A stretch of DNA of 64,000 nt from Oxalobacteraceae bacterium (lineage in GTDB: Bacteria > Pseudomonadota > Gammaproteobacteria > Burkholderiales > Burkholderiaceae_D). Each line of letters begins with the position of its first letter. Position 1 is the first letter of the stretch. Of the stretch, positions 22,112 through 32,137 are shown piece by piece. The stretch covers positions 82,627 through 146,626 of the forward strand of contig CANFLV010000007.1 of NCBI GenBank assembly GCA_947448025.1, given 5' to 3'. Position numbers and translations under genes: made by a program. The notes under the pieces were generated by a model that did no database searches, had not been told where the DNA came from, and saw only the letters and a list, made by a program, of their open reading frames with translations.

Positions 22112-23317
22112 ATGACTTTCGATAACATGCTTTATGCCACGCTTGATTTTTTGGCTAACGGCTTGACCCGTGCCAGTGCGTGGCAGGTTGTGGTCTACAC
22201 CCTGGTGGTGACGCATATCACGATTGCCGGAGTGACCATTTTCCTGCACCGTTGCCAGGCGCATCGCGCGCTGGAATTGCATGCGATCCCGAGTCATTTC
22301 TTCCGCTTCTGGCTCTGGTTGACCACTGGTCTGGTGACCAAGGAATTTGCCGCAGTTCACCGCAAGCATCACGCAAAATGCGAAACCGTTGATGATCCGC
22401 ATAGCCCTGTGACCCGTGGCATCAAGAAAGTTTTGCTGGAAGGTACTGAGTTGTACCGTATTGAAGCCAAGAACAAGGAAACCATCGCGAAATACGGTTC
22501 CGGCACACCCGACGACTGGATTGAGCGCGAAGTCTATACCGGCCGCAGTGCTCACGGCATTGTCCTCATGTTCATTATCAATGTTGCCTTGTTCGGTGTG
22601 ATCGGCATTACGATCTGGGCCATTCAAATGGTCTGGATTCCCGTCATGGCAACGGCAATCATCAACGGTATCGGCCATTACTGGGGTTACCGCAATTATG
22701 ATTGCGCTGATGCTGCGACGAACGTGTTCCCTTGGGGCATCTTAATCGGTGGTGAAGAGCTGCACAATAATCACCATACATTTGGCACCTCGGCCAAGTT
22801 GTCATCGAAATGGTATGAGTTCGATATCGGCTGGATGTACATTCGCATCATGGAAATTTTTGGTCTGGCGAAAGTAAAGAAAATCGCGCCGCAACCGAAG
22901 TTCGACCGGCAAAAACTGGTCGCCGACTTCGACACGCTGCAGGCAGTAATTTCGAACCGCTACGACGTGATGGCCAAGTACGCTGCATCGCTGAAACAGA
23001 CATGGCATGAAGAAATCGATGTCTTGCGCGGTGCTGCACTTGAATCGAGCTTCCTGAACTCATCGAAGAAATTGTTGCAGCGTGAGCCGGCGAAACTTGA
23101 GGCGACACAAAAACAGCAATTGACTGAATTGTTCGCCCATAGCAAAGCACTGCAGACCATGCATGAAATGCGCATCGAGCTGTCGGCAATCTGGGAGCGC
23201 TCGCATTCGACTTCCGACCAGTTATTGCATCAACTCCAAGACTGGTGTGTGCGTGCCGAAGCGTCTGGGATCAAGGCACTGAGCGAGTTTTCGATGCGCC
23301 TGCGTAGTTATGCATAA
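22112..23317 (+). CDS. Acyl-CoA / fatty-acid desaturase (delta-9 type)
   Basis: Three His boxes HRCQAH, HRKHH, HNNHH. Start chosen at 22112; 22064 and 22091 are also possible. Confidence 0.9.
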   Translation: MTFDNMLYATLDFLANGLTRASAWQVVVYTLVVTHITIAGVTIFLHRCQAHRALELHAIPSHFFRFWLWLTTGLVTKEFAAVHRKHHAKCETVDDPHSPVTRGIKKVLLEGTELYRIEAKNKETIAKYGSGTPDDWIEREVYTGRSAHGIVLMFIINVALFGVIGITIWAIQMVWIPVMATAIINGIGHYWGYRNYDCADAATNVFPWGILIGGEELHNNHHTFGTSAKLSSKWYEFDIGWMYIRIMEIFGLAKVKKIAPQPKFDRQKLVADFDTLQAVISNRYDVMAKYAASLKQTWHEEIDVLRGAALESSFLNSSKKLLQREPAKLEATQKQQLTELFAHSKALQTMHEMRIELSAIWERSHSTSDQLLHQLQDWCVRAEASGIKALSEFSMRLRSYA

Positions 23318-23338
23318 AACTGCTTGAATCGTTCCATA

Positions 23339-23379
23339 GATAAAGAAATGGCCCGGATCATCCGGGCCATTTCTTTATC
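23339..23379. terminator. Long perfect bidirectional hairpin
   Basis: GATAAAGAAATGGCCCGGA-TCA-TCCGGGCCATTTCTTTATC: 19-bp perfect stem, 3-nt loop. Confidence 0.75.
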
Positions 23380-23418
23380 GGCAAAGCAAATGCGTATTTC
23401 GTTCAATTAACAGACAAC

Positions 23419-23457
23419 AAAAAGCCCCGCAAGATATGCATCTTGCGGGGCTTTTTT
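23419..23457. terminator. Bidirectional intrinsic terminator (rpmG side)
   Basis: AAAAAGCCCCGCAAGAT-ATGC-ATCTTGCGGGGCTTTTTT: 17-bp perfect stem. Confidence 0.85.
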
Positions 23458-23471
23458 GAATCCCGGATCAA

Positions 23472-23639
23472 TTACTTGATCTTGGTTTCTTTGTATTCAA
23501 CGTGCTTGCGAACCTTAGGATCAAACTTCATGATCGACATTTTTTCTGGCGTCGTGCGTTTGTTCTTTGTCGTCGTGTAGAAATGACCTGTACCTGCGGT
23601 CGATTCCAGCTTGATTTTGTCGCGGCCTGATTTAGCCAT
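23472..23639 (-). CDS. rpmG: 50S ribosomal protein L33 (missing from ORF track)
   Basis: Manual translation [55 protein letters not shown]. Confidence 0.96.
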   Translation of the reverse strand: MAKSGRDKIKLESTAGTGHFYTTTKNKRTTPEKMSIMKFDPKVRKHVEYKETKIK

Positions 23640-23661
23640 GATTATTCCTTTATTCTGCTAG

Positions 23662-23898
23662 TTAGACTTTTACGCCACGGGCGCGCATGTCGGTCAGGAC
23701 GGCATCGATACCGATCTTGTCGATGACACGCAGGCCGGCATTGGAGAGGCGCAAAGAAACCCAACGGTTCTCGGACTCTACGAAAATGCGACGGTTTTGC
23801 AAGTTAGGCAAAAAACGACGCTTCGTTTTATTGTTTGCATGGGAAACATTGTTGCCAACCATCGGCCCCTTCCCAGTGACTTGGCATACACGTGCCAT
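23662..23898 (-). CDS. rpmB: 50S ribosomal protein L28
   Basis: 78 aa [38 protein letters not shown]. Confidence 0.97.
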   Translation of the reverse strand: MARVCQVTGKGPMVGNNVSHANNKTKRRFLPNLQNRRIFVESENRWVSLRLSNAGLRVIDKIGIDAVLTDMRARGVKV

Positions 23899-24050
23899 AT
23901 TTCTACTCCTAAAATATTCCAGAAATTGGAAAAAAAGAGAGTATAGCCAAAATTCTCAGCTATTTCAACGACTTAAGTGAATTAACTGTGTCTTTTAAAA
24001 ATAAGGTAATTTAACAATCATCACGCTTCCGGACAAGGCAATGAAAATGC

Positions 24051-24725
24051 TCAAATTTCACCGTGCTCGGCAAATGAATATGTTTGCTCGCCTGCGAGGA
24101 CGAAATGGTCGAGCACCTGCACTTCGACCAGCGCCAACGCCCGTTTCAAAGTCTGCGTCAGGACTTTGTCTGCCGCGCTCGGCGTTGGATTGCCGGAGGG
24201 GTGATTGTGCGCAAGGATGACGGCCGCGGCATTGTGCGCCAACGCCGATTTGACGACTTCGCGCGGGTAGACGCTGGCATGGGTGAGGCTACCGCGAAAT
24301 AATTCTTCGCAAGCCAGCAAGCGGTTCTGTACATCGAGATAGACCACGGCGAAGGATTCGTGCGCTTTGCGCCCGAGCTGCAATTGCAGGAAATGTTTGA
24401 CCGCCGGTGAAGTGTTCAACGCCACCCCCTGGTTCATCACTTCCGTAAGTGCGCGTCGCGCCAGTTCCAGCACCGCCTGCATCATGGCAAATTTTGCCGG
24501 TCCGAGTCCGTGCAAGGTAGAAAAATCACTCAAGTTCGCATTAAACAAGCCATTGAGCGAACCAAAGCGCTCCAGCATGACATGGCCAAGTTCGATCGCA
24601 TTTTTGCCGGCCACGCCAACGCGTAGTATCAATGCGAGCAGCTCAGCGTCGGTCAGGCTGGCCGCGCCATGCTCGATCAAGCGTTCGCGCGGGCGCTGCT
24701 GTGCCGGCCAGTCGGAAATTGCCAT
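24051..24725 (-). CDS. radC: RadC family (JAB/MPN-domain) protein
   Basis: RPRERLIEHGAASLTDAELLALILRVGV; VILAHNHPSGNPTPSAAD (JAMM). Start at ATG 24725. Confidence 0.95.
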   Translation of the reverse strand: MAISDWPAQQRPRERLIEHGAASLTDAELLALILRVGVAGKNAIELGHVMLERFGSLNGLFNANLSDFSTLHGLGPAKFAMMQAVLELARRALTEVMNQGVALNTSPAVKHFLQLQLGRKAHESFAVVYLDVQNRLLACEELFRGSLTHASVYPREVVKSALAHNAAAVILAHNHPSGNPTPSAADKVLTQTLKRALALVEVQVLDHFVLAGEQTYSFAEHGEI

Positions 24726-24793
24726 GATAGCTAGGCGCCTAATCGAGGGAAGTGGCTTAAAATAGCGGGTTATCATGCCATTCAGGATGTTCA

Positions 24794-25249
24794 ATGTCAA
24801 ATTTACAACATCCGGTCGTCACCGGAACGTCTTACCTTACTTTGCATTACCGTCTGGCTTCGATGGATGGCGTTGATATCGTCACGACCTTCAATGAAAA
24901 TCCGGCAACGCTGCAAATGGGTGGCGGTCAGCTCGCGCCATTTCTGGAGGCGGTCTTGCTCGGCCTGCCCGAAGGCACGCACCAGAGTTTTGATCTGCCG
25001 CCTGAGGCTGCATTTGGACCGCGCAATCCCGATCTCGTGCAGATGGTGTCGCGCGCGACGCTGAAAGAGAATTCTTCGCTGGATGAAAATTATGCGATCG
25101 GTGACCTCGTCGATTTCGCTGCCCCATCAGGCGGTCGCTTTGCCGGCGTGCTGCGTGAAATGCACCCTGAACATGCGCTGTTTGACTTCAACCATCCACT
25201 GGCTGGCCAGACGGTGAAGTTCGAAGTGCGCATCATCGGCATTCTTTGA
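24794..25249 (+). CDS. fkpB: FKBP-type peptidyl-prolyl isomerase (FkpB/SlyD-like)
   Basis: 151 aa; [37 protein letters not shown]; directly upstream of ispH. Confidence 0.88.
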   Translation: MSNLQHPVVTGTSYLTLHYRLASMDGVDIVTTFNENPATLQMGGGQLAPFLEAVLLGLPEGTHQSFDLPPEAAFGPRNPDLVQMVSRATLKENSSLDENYAIGDLVDFAAPSGGRFAGVLREMHPEHALFDFNHPLAGQTVKFEVRIIGIL

Positions 25250-25268
25250 TTCAGCCCGGGGATCAAAC

Positions 25269-26198
25269 ATGGATAAGGAAATTCTGCTGGCTCAGCCGCG
25301 CGGCTTTTGTGCCGGTGTCGATCGTGCCATTGAAATCGTCGAGCGTGCATTGACCCAGTTCGGCGCGCCTATCTATGTGCGCCACGAGATCGTGCATAAC
25401 GCCTACGTCGTCAATGATTTGCGTAGCAAGGGTGCCGTCTTCATTGAAGAACTCGCGGATGTACCGACGGGCCAGACCGTGGTCTTTTCCGCACATGGCG
25501 TCTCGCAGTCGGTGCAGCAGGAAGCGCGTGAGCGCGGCTTGCAGATTTTCGATGCGACCTGTCCGCTGGTGACAAAAGTCCATTTTGAAGTCGCGAAGAT
25601 GCGCCGTGAAGGCCGCGAAGTGATCATGATCGGTCATGATGGTCATCCGGAAGTCGAGGGCACGATGGGCCAGGCCGAGGCCGGTATGTATCTCGTCGAG
25701 ACGCTCGCGGATGTTGCAGGCCTGACTGTGACGAACCCCGATATGCTCGCCTATGTCACACAAACGACGCTGTCGGTGGATGACACGGCGGACGTGATCG
25801 CCGCACTGAAAGTGAAATACCCCAATATTACGGAGCCAAAAAAAGGCGATATCTGTTACGCCACCACGAACCGGCAAGAAGCCGTTAAATTCATGGCGCC
25901 ACAGGTCGACGTCGTCATCGTGGTCGGTAGCCCCAACAGCTCGAACTCGAACCGCCTGCGTGAAGTCGCCGAAAAAATGGGCACTGTCGCCTACATGGTC
26001 GATAACGCGCTGCAAATCAATCCTGACTGGCTCGCGGGTAAGCTGCGTATTGGTGTCACTGCAGGTGCGTCTGCGCCGGAAATTCTGGTTCAGGCCGTCA
26101 TCGACAGGCTCAAGGAATGCGGCGCCAAAAGTGTGCGCTCACTCGAGGGGATCGAAGAGCATGTGACCTTCCCGCTGCCCAAGGGTTTGAAGACTTGA
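25269..26198 (+). CDS. ispH: 4-hydroxy-3-methylbut-2-enyl diphosphate reductase
   Basis: [54 protein letters not shown]. Confidence 0.97.
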   Translation: MDKEILLAQPRGFCAGVDRAIEIVERALTQFGAPIYVRHEIVHNAYVVNDLRSKGAVFIEELADVPTGQTVVFSAHGVSQSVQQEARERGLQIFDATCPLVTKVHFEVAKMRREGREVIMIGHDGHPEVEGTMGQAEAGMYLVETLADVAGLTVTNPDMLAYVTQTTLSVDDTADVIAALKVKYPNITEPKKGDICYATTNRQEAVKFMAPQVDVVIVVGSPNSSNSNRLREVAEKMGTVAYMVDNALQINPDWLAGKLRIGVTAGASAPEILVQAVIDRLKECGAKSVRSLEGIEEHVTFPLPKGLKT

Positions 26199-26343
26199 TG
26201 CAGCGTTTGTTCGCACAAACTGAGGCTATTACTTTCTGTATAATCGGCCTCGATTTCATTCCCGGATCATTGCCACAGCTACCCGCCGTGGCCGTTCGAT
26301 CGGGGCTCACCATGCCACGTTAGACTTATAGCGATCACGACAT

Positions 26344-27273
26344 ATGGATATCTTCATCCAGCAATTAATTAATGGGCTGGTCCTGGGTAGTATGTATGCA
26401 CTGGTCGCTCTCGGTTACACGATGGTGTACGGTGTGCTGAACCTGATCAATTTCGCCCACGGCGATGTCTTGATGGTCGGGGCGATGGTCGGCGTGACCA
26501 TCCTTAAAATCGTCCAGTCTGTTGCGCCTGATTTGCCTGGCATCGTGAAACTCATCATTGCCATCGTCTTCGCCATTCCTATCTGCATAGGCGTCAATCT
26601 CGCCATCGAGCGTATCGCCTATCGCAAGCTGCGTAATGCCCCGCGACTGGCGCCTTTGATCACGGCGATCGGTGTGTCACTGCTGTTGCAAACCTTTGCG
26701 ATGATGATCTGGGGGCGCAGCCCGGTCGCCTTTCCGCAGGTGATGCCGCAAGATTCGATTGAATTTTTTGGCGCCCTGATCACGCCAACACAAATCATGC
26801 TGCTGGTACTGGCGACCATGGCGATGGTCGGTTTGCTGCTACTCGTTGAAAAGACCAAGATGGGACGCGCCATGCGCGCCACCGCCGAAAATCCGCGCGT
26901 GGCAGGCCTGATGGGCGTGGATTCCAATAAGGTCATCGTCATGACCTTTGCGATCGGCGCGGCGCTGGCGGCAGTGGCTGGCGTGATGTGGGGCGCGACT
27001 TATTCATCGGCGCAATTTGCGATGGGTTTTTTGCCGGGTCTGAAGGCATTTTCTGCAGCGGTACTGGGCGGGATCGGCAATATTTACGGCGCCATGCTGG
27101 GCGGTATCCTGCTGGGTCTCATTGAAAGCCTGGGCGCCGGGTACATTGGTGATTTGACTGGTGACTTCCTCGGCAGCCAATATCAGGACATCTTTGCCTT
27201 CGTCGTGCTGATCATCGTGTTGACCCTGCGCCCCTCCGGCATCATGGGTGAACGCGTGGCTGACCGCGCATAA
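26344..27273 (+). CDS. livH: Branched-chain amino acid ABC transporter permease LivH
   Basis: 309 aa; FIQQLINGLVLGSMYALVALGYTMVYGVLNLINFAHGD. Confidence 0.93.
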   Translation: MDIFIQQLINGLVLGSMYALVALGYTMVYGVLNLINFAHGDVLMVGAMVGVTILKIVQSVAPDLPGIVKLIIAIVFAIPICIGVNLAIERIAYRKLRNAPRLAPLITAIGVSLLLQTFAMMIWGRSPVAFPQVMPQDSIEFFGALITPTQIMLLVLATMAMVGLLLLVEKTKMGRAMRATAENPRVAGLMGVDSNKVIVMTFAIGAALAAVAGVMWGATYSSAQFAMGFLPGLKAFSAAVLGGIGNIYGAMLGGILLGLIESLGAGYIGDLTGDFLGSQYQDIFAFVVLIIVLTLRPSGIMGERVADRA

Positions 27274-27282
27274 GGAGCGACC

Positions 27283-28497
27283 ATGTCGAACCACTTCAAT
27301 CTGAAAGACCATCCGCGCCGCGCCTGGACCAACTTCGCCTTACTCGGTATTGCGCTCGTGCTGTTCCCCTTCATCGCTGCCAATTTTGGTAACTCGTGGG
27401 TGCGCATCATGGATCTGGCGCTGCTGTACATCATGCTGGCGCTGGGCCTCAATATCGTGGTCGGCTTTGCCGGTTTGCTCGATCTGGGCTATATCGCATT
27501 TTATGCGCTGGGCGCTTACATGACCGGTCTGCTGGCCTCGCCGCAGTTTGCCGCCGTGCTGGAATCCTTCGTCAATACCTATCCCGCAGTCGGCACTGCG
27601 ATGGTCGCTTTCTTCGGCCCTGAGATCGCCCAGAATGGCATTCATTTATCGGTATGGCTGATCGTGCCATTGGGCGCGGCGTTCGCCGGCATGTTCGGCG
27701 CCTTGCTCGGTGCGCCGACCCTGAAGCTGCGCGGCGACTATCTGGCCATCGTCACGCTCGGCTTTGGTGAAATCATCCGCATCTTCATGAATAACCTGAA
27801 TGCGCCGGTCAATATCACCAATGGCCCGCAGGGCATCAACCTGATCGATCCGATCCGCATCTTTGGTGTTTCACTTGGCGGCGAGGCAGGGTCGAATGCG
27901 ACGGTACACCTCGGCAGTTTTTCCATGCCGTCCGTGAACGCGTATTACTTCCTGTTCCTGCTGCTGTGTGGTGTGATCATTTTCATCACCGCACGCCTGC
28001 AGCATTCGCGTCTGGGCCGTGCCTGGGTCGCCATCCGCGAAGATGAAATTGCTGCCAAAGCCATGGGCATCAATACACGCAATGTCAAGCTGCTGGCATT
28101 CTCGATGGGCGCTTCTTTTGGTGGCGTCGCCGGCGCGATGTTTGCGTCTTTCCAGGGCTTTGTCTCGCCTGAATCGTTTTCGCTCACAGAGTCCATCGTC
28201 GTGCTGGCCATGGTCGTGCTGGGCGGGATCGGGCATATTCCCGGGGTCGTGCTGGGCGGTGTGATCCTTGCCGCCTTGCCGGAAGTCTTGCGCCATACGG
28301 TCGAACCAATGCAGCGCATGTTGTTTGGTAAAGTCCTGATCGAAGCCGAAGTACTGCGCCAGCTGCTGTACGGCCTGGCCATGGTCGTCATCATGTTGAC
28401 GCGCCCGGCAGGTTTGTGGCCTGCGCCAAAAAGCCAGGATCGTCCCGATGCCGATACCGACAAACCGGCGCGCTCGACTGACGTGGTCGCCGCATGA
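27283..28497 (+). CDS. livM: Branched-chain amino acid ABC transporter permease LivM
   Basis: 404 aa; ALGLNIVVGFAGLLDLGYIAFYALGAY; LKLRGDYLAIVTLGFGEIIRI. Confidence 0.93.
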   Translation: MSNHFNLKDHPRRAWTNFALLGIALVLFPFIAANFGNSWVRIMDLALLYIMLALGLNIVVGFAGLLDLGYIAFYALGAYMTGLLASPQFAAVLESFVNTYPAVGTAMVAFFGPEIAQNGIHLSVWLIVPLGAAFAGMFGALLGAPTLKLRGDYLAIVTLGFGEIIRIFMNNLNAPVNITNGPQGINLIDPIRIFGVSLGGEAGSNATVHLGSFSMPSVNAYYFLFLLLCGVIIFITARLQHSRLGRAWVAIREDEIAAKAMGINTRNVKLLAFSMGASFGGVAGAMFASFQGFVSPESFSLTESIVVLAMVVLGGIGHIPGVVLGGVILAALPEVLRHTVEPMQRMLFGKVLIEAEVLRQLLYGLAMVVIMLTRPAGLWPAPKSQDRPDADTDKPARSTDVVAA

Positions 28498-29282
28498 AGG
28501 AAGACCAAATGAGCGCACCCGTCATTCTTGATATCGCCAATGTCAGCAAACGCTTCGGCGGCCTGCAAGCCTTGTCGGGCGTCGCCGTAAAAATTACCAA
28601 GGGCCAGATCTATGGCCTGATCGGGCCCAACGGTGCCGGCAAGACGACTTTATTCAATGCCATCACTGGTCTGTATCAGCCCGACACCGGCAGCTTCGAG
28701 CTGGCTGGCAAACCCTATTCACCTTCAGCCCCGCATGAAGTCGCCAAAGCAGGTATCGCCCGTACCTTTCAAAACATTCGCCTGTTTGGTGAAATGACGG
28801 CGCTTGAAAACGTCATGGTCGGTCGTCATGTGCGCACGCATCAGGGCGTCTTTGGTGCGATCTTCCGGCACCGGGCGGCGCGCGCTGAAGAAGCGGCGAT
28901 CCGCGCCCGTGCCATGCAATTGCTCGATTTCGTCGGTATCCGGCAATTTGCCGAACGTACGGCGCGTCATCTGTCCTATGGCGACCAGCGCCGTCTGGAG
29001 ATTGCGCGCGCATTGGCGACCGATCCGCAATTACTGGCGCTGGATGAACCGGCAGCCGGCATGAACGCGACGGAAAAACTCGGACTGCGCGAATTGCTCG
29101 TGAAGATCAAGGCTACGGGTGTCACCATCCTGCTGATCGAACATGACGTCAAACTGATGATGGGACTGTGCGACCGCATCACGGTGCTCGATTACGGCAA
29201 GCCGATCGCTGAAGGCATACCGGCAGATGTGCAAAAAAATCCGGCCGTTATTGAAGCCTATCTCGGAGGATCGCATTCATGA
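28494..29282 (+). CDS. livG: Branched-chain amino acid ABC transporter ATP-binding protein LivG
   Basis: IGPNGAGKTTLFNAITG; LSYGDQRRLEIARALATDPQLLALDEPAAGMN; overlaps livM by ATGA (28509 is an alternative start). Confidence 0.93.
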   Translation: MKEDQMSAPVILDIANVSKRFGGLQALSGVAVKITKGQIYGLIGPNGAGKTTLFNAITGLYQPDTGSFELAGKPYSPSAPHEVAKAGIARTFQNIRLFGEMTALENVMVGRHVRTHQGVFGAIFRHRAARAEEAAIRARAMQLLDFVGIRQFAERTARHLSYGDQRRLEIARALATDPQLLALDEPAAGMNATEKLGLRELLVKIKATGVTILLIEHDVKLMMGLCDRITVLDYGKPIAEGIPADVQKNPAVIEAYLGGSHS

Positions 29283-30001
29283 GTGCCCATGTTCTGAAAA
29301 TTTCCGGCCTCAAAATCGCCTACGGCGGCATTCAGGCAGTCAAGGGCATCGACCTTGAAGTCAATCAGGGCGAACTGGTCACGTTGATCGGTGCCAATGG
29401 CGCTGGCAAGACGACGACGCTCAAAGCCATCACCGGCACGCTCCCCGACTGTAAGGTTGAAGGGCATATCGATTACCTCGGCGAGCCGATCAAGGGGCAG
29501 ACCTCGTTTGCGCTGGTGAAGAAAAACCTGGCGATGGTGCCGGAAGGCCGCGGTGTTTTCACGCGTATGTCCATCCTTGAAAACCTGATGATGGGCGCCT
29601 ACACGCGCAACGATAAAGCCGGCATTAATGCCGATATCGAAAAATGGTACGGTGTTTTCCCGCGCCTGAAAGAGCGCTCGGCGCAAATGGCCGGCACGCT
29701 CTCCGGTGGCGAGCAGCAAATGCTGGCCATGGCGCGCGCCTTGATGAGTCATCCAAGCTTGCTGCTGCTGGATGAACCGTCCATGGGCCTGTCGCCGATC
29801 ATGGTGGAAAAGATTTTTGATGTCGTGCGCACGGTCTCGGCCGAAGGCGTGACGATCTTGCTGGTCGAGCAGAATGCGAAGCTGGCCTTGCAGGCGGCGA
29901 ATCGCGGATATGTCATGGAGTCGGGTTTGATCACGATGACAGGCGCAGCAACGGATATGCTGGATGATCCAAAAGTGAAAGCCGCCTATCTCGGCGAGTG
30001 A
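29279..30001 (+). CDS. livF: Branched-chain amino acid ABC transporter ATP-binding protein LivF
   Basis: IGANGAGKTTTLKAITG; LSGGEQQMLAMARALMSHPSLLLLDEPSMGLSP. Confidence 0.93.
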   Translation: MSAHVLKISGLKIAYGGIQAVKGIDLEVNQGELVTLIGANGAGKTTTLKAITGTLPDCKVEGHIDYLGEPIKGQTSFALVKKNLAMVPEGRGVFTRMSILENLMMGAYTRNDKAGINADIEKWYGVFPRLKERSAQMAGTLSGGEQQMLAMARALMSHPSLLLLDEPSMGLSPIMVEKIFDVVRTVSAEGVTILLVEQNAKLALQAANRGYVMESGLITMTGAATDMLDDPKVKAAYLGE

Positions 30002-30228
30002 ATTCTCAAGCAGGAATTCCGTGAAGCGCTATTCTGGCCAGTGAGGCAGGTGTGGGCAGCTGCTGCGATGACGACTGTCTGCTGGTGCCGCAGATTTCAA
30101 TGTCCAGCGTTTGAAACGCGAACTGTCGGCCATTCCCACGCTCGTGCGCATCAATGTGCATCTTGTGACATTGCCGGCCTTTGCGAATGCCGCGCCGACC
30201 AATCAGCCGGACGCGGAATTAATAGCGC

Positions 30229-31080
30229 TTAATCCTTGCTATAAGCGACGACCGTCTGCTGCTGCACACCAAGGCCTTCGATACCGAGTTGCATAGTGTC
30301 GCCGGCCTTCAGGAAGCGCTGCGGCTTCATGCCCATGCCTACGCCGGGCGGTGTGCCAGTCGTGATGATATCGCCCGGCATCAGGGTCATGAAACGGCTG
30401 ACATAGCTGACGATTTTTGCGACCTTGAAGATCATCGTTTTTGTGTTGCCGGTTTGCGCGCGCTGACCATTCAGGTCCAGCCACATCGCGAGCTTTTGCG
30501 GCTGCGCGATTTCATCGCGGGTGACGAGCCATGGGCCGACAGGACCGAAGGTATCGCAGCCTTTGCCTTTGTCCCATTGCGTGCCCATTTCCAGCTGATA
30601 GGCGCGCTCTGAGAGGTCATTGACGATGCAATAGCCGGCCACATGACTCAGCGCGTCTTTTTCCGTGACATAGCGCGTGACGCTGCCGATCACCACGCCG
30701 AGTTCCACTTCCCAGTCCGTTTTTTTCGAGCCCTTCGGCAGCATGACCGGATCATCAGGTCCTGACAGGCAGCTCGTGGCCTTCATGAATACGATAGGTT
30801 CCTTCGGCTCGGCCATGCCCGCTTCGGCCGCATGGTCGGAATAATTGAGACCGATGGCGATGAATTTGCCGACCTGCGCCAGCGGCACGCCAAAGCGCGG
30901 TTTGCCGCGCACCAGTGGCAGCTTGGCCCAGTCGAGTTTCGCCAGTTTGGCGAGACCTTTGTCGCACAGGACCTCTGCAGTGATATCGGTGACGACGCCG
31001 GAGAGGTCGCGCAGTTTGTTTTCACAGTCGATGAGACCAGGCTTTTCTTTGCCGGGACGGCCGTAACGGACGAGTTTCAT
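30229..31080 (-). CDS. Fumarylacetoacetate hydrolase family protein
   Basis: 283 aa; IGLNYSDHAAEAGM, DWEVELGVVIGSVTRYV, GDIITTGTPPGVGMGMKP. Confidence 0.92.
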   Translation of the reverse strand: MKLVRYGRPGKEKPGLIDCENKLRDLSGVVTDITAEVLCDKGLAKLAKLDWAKLPLVRGKPRFGVPLAQVGKFIAIGLNYSDHAAEAGMAEPKEPIVFMKATSCLSGPDDPVMLPKGSKKTDWEVELGVVIGSVTRYVTEKDALSHVAGYCIVNDLSERAYQLEMGTQWDKGKGCDTFGPVGPWLVTRDEIAQPQKLAMWLDLNGQRAQTGNTKTMIFKVAKIVSYVSRFMTLMPGDIITTGTPPGVGMGMKPQRFLKAGDTMQLGIEGLGVQQQTVVAYSKD

Positions 31081-31165
31081 GCAGCTTCCTTTTTAATTAT
31101 TCATGTGATGCGCATTCTGCCCGATATGCCAGGGCATTGAACCGGGATTGGAATCGGACGCGCGT

Positions 31166-31203
31166 AAAAAAATCCTTTGCGGCGGGCCGGCAAAGGATTT
31201 TTG
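31166..31203 (-). terminator. Intrinsic terminator downstream of the 31224-31745 gene
   Basis: AAAAATCCTTTGC-ggcgggccg-GCAAAGGATTTTT: 13-bp perfect stem. Confidence 0.8.
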
Positions 31204-31223
31204 AGATGTGGCTATTGTCTGAA

Positions 31224-31745
31224 TCAGCGCGGCGTCAGTGCAACGCGCAATCTGACGCGCTCGCCCGGATCGTAAGGCATCACTGAGGACTGTGTATGGC
31301 CGCGATATTCATAAGTGACGAGATAGCCGGCAGTACGCTGGGTCCAGCTGTCGACGGTGCGGCATTGACGCACCGGCTGTTGTTCGGTGGCGCTGACGAC
31401 CGTATCGGCATTGTCCATGCGGTCGCCGACGATGGCGCCGGTAATCGCGCCCACGGCAGTGGCGACGGTGCGGCCATTGCCACCGCCGACCTGATTGCCG
31501 AGCAGGCCACCGGCAATGCCGCCAATGATACCGCCGGCATTGCTATTGCCGCGCTGCTGCGGACGCTGGGTCTGGACGTATTCGGTATGGCATTCCTGGC
31601 GCGGCTGGTTGACTTGCTCGATTTGTGGCGTGACGCTGATCACGCGTCCGAAATCTTCGAATTCAGCGGCCTGTACGAGTGAAGCGGTGGCGAAACAAAC
31701 GAAAGCAAGGCTGGTCTTGGTCAACAGGTTCATAGGTTTTTTCAT
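31224..31745 (-). CDS. Glycine-zipper 2TM domain outer-membrane-type protein
   Basis: 173 aa; signal peptide; GGIIGGIAGGLLGNQVGGGNGRTVATAVGAITGAIVGD. Confidence 0.85.
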   Translation of the reverse strand: MKKPMNLLTKTSLAFVCFATASLVQAAEFEDFGRVISVTPQIEQVNQPRQECHTEYVQTQRPQQRGNSNAGGIIGGIAGGLLGNQVGGGNGRTVATAVGAITGAIVGDRMDNADTVVSATEQQPVRQCRTVDSWTQRTAGYLVTYEYRGHTQSSVMPYDPGERVRLRVALTPR

Positions 31746-31903
31746 TTGTTGTTCAGGTTGCCAGTTAACTGTAAAAATGGTGATTCAGACTACAGCAACT
31801 ATGTAAAATTTTGTATCACTGTTCGCGTTATCGCTGGTGATACGTTTTTGCGCCGCATACTTCAGGTAGGTCGCAGCTGAGTTCGCATACAGTCATGCGA
31901 AAA

Positions 31904-31978
31904 TGGTCCCGCCGACAGGAATCGGACCTGTATCCCACGCTTAGGAGGCATGTGCACTATCCATTGTGCTACGGCGAG
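31904..31978 (-). tRNA. tRNA-Arg (anticodon CCT)
   Basis: Minus strand folds as CTCGCCG TA GCAC..GTGC A CATGC-CTCCTAA-GCGTG GGAT ACAGG-TCCGATT-CCTGT CGGCGGG A CCA; all arms pair (with G-U), encoded CCA. Confidence 0.93.
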
Positions 31979-32137
31979 ACGCGCGTGCTGCATGAAGCTT
32001 TCACACAGCGCTGCCGCAATTATAGCTGACAGTCCGACAAACAATCCCAGTCCTGTGGCGCGTATCGGTACAATAGCGGGCTACACTCGATTAATTCGCG
32101 TCGCCGCTTCAGGCGCGCCACAGACAAGCAGGTATTT

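Noticed and set aside
25263-26015. 250-aa minus-strand ORF over ispH
   Set aside because: Antisense shadow of a clear ispH gene.
30041-30296. Two short ORFs (63 and 61 aa) between livF and the FAH-family gene, considered as a gene remnant
   Set aside because: Translations such as LKRELSAIPTLVRINVHLVTLPAFANAAPTNQPDAE look protein-like but match no family I recognise, lack good start sites and overlap the downstream gene; not supportable without a search.
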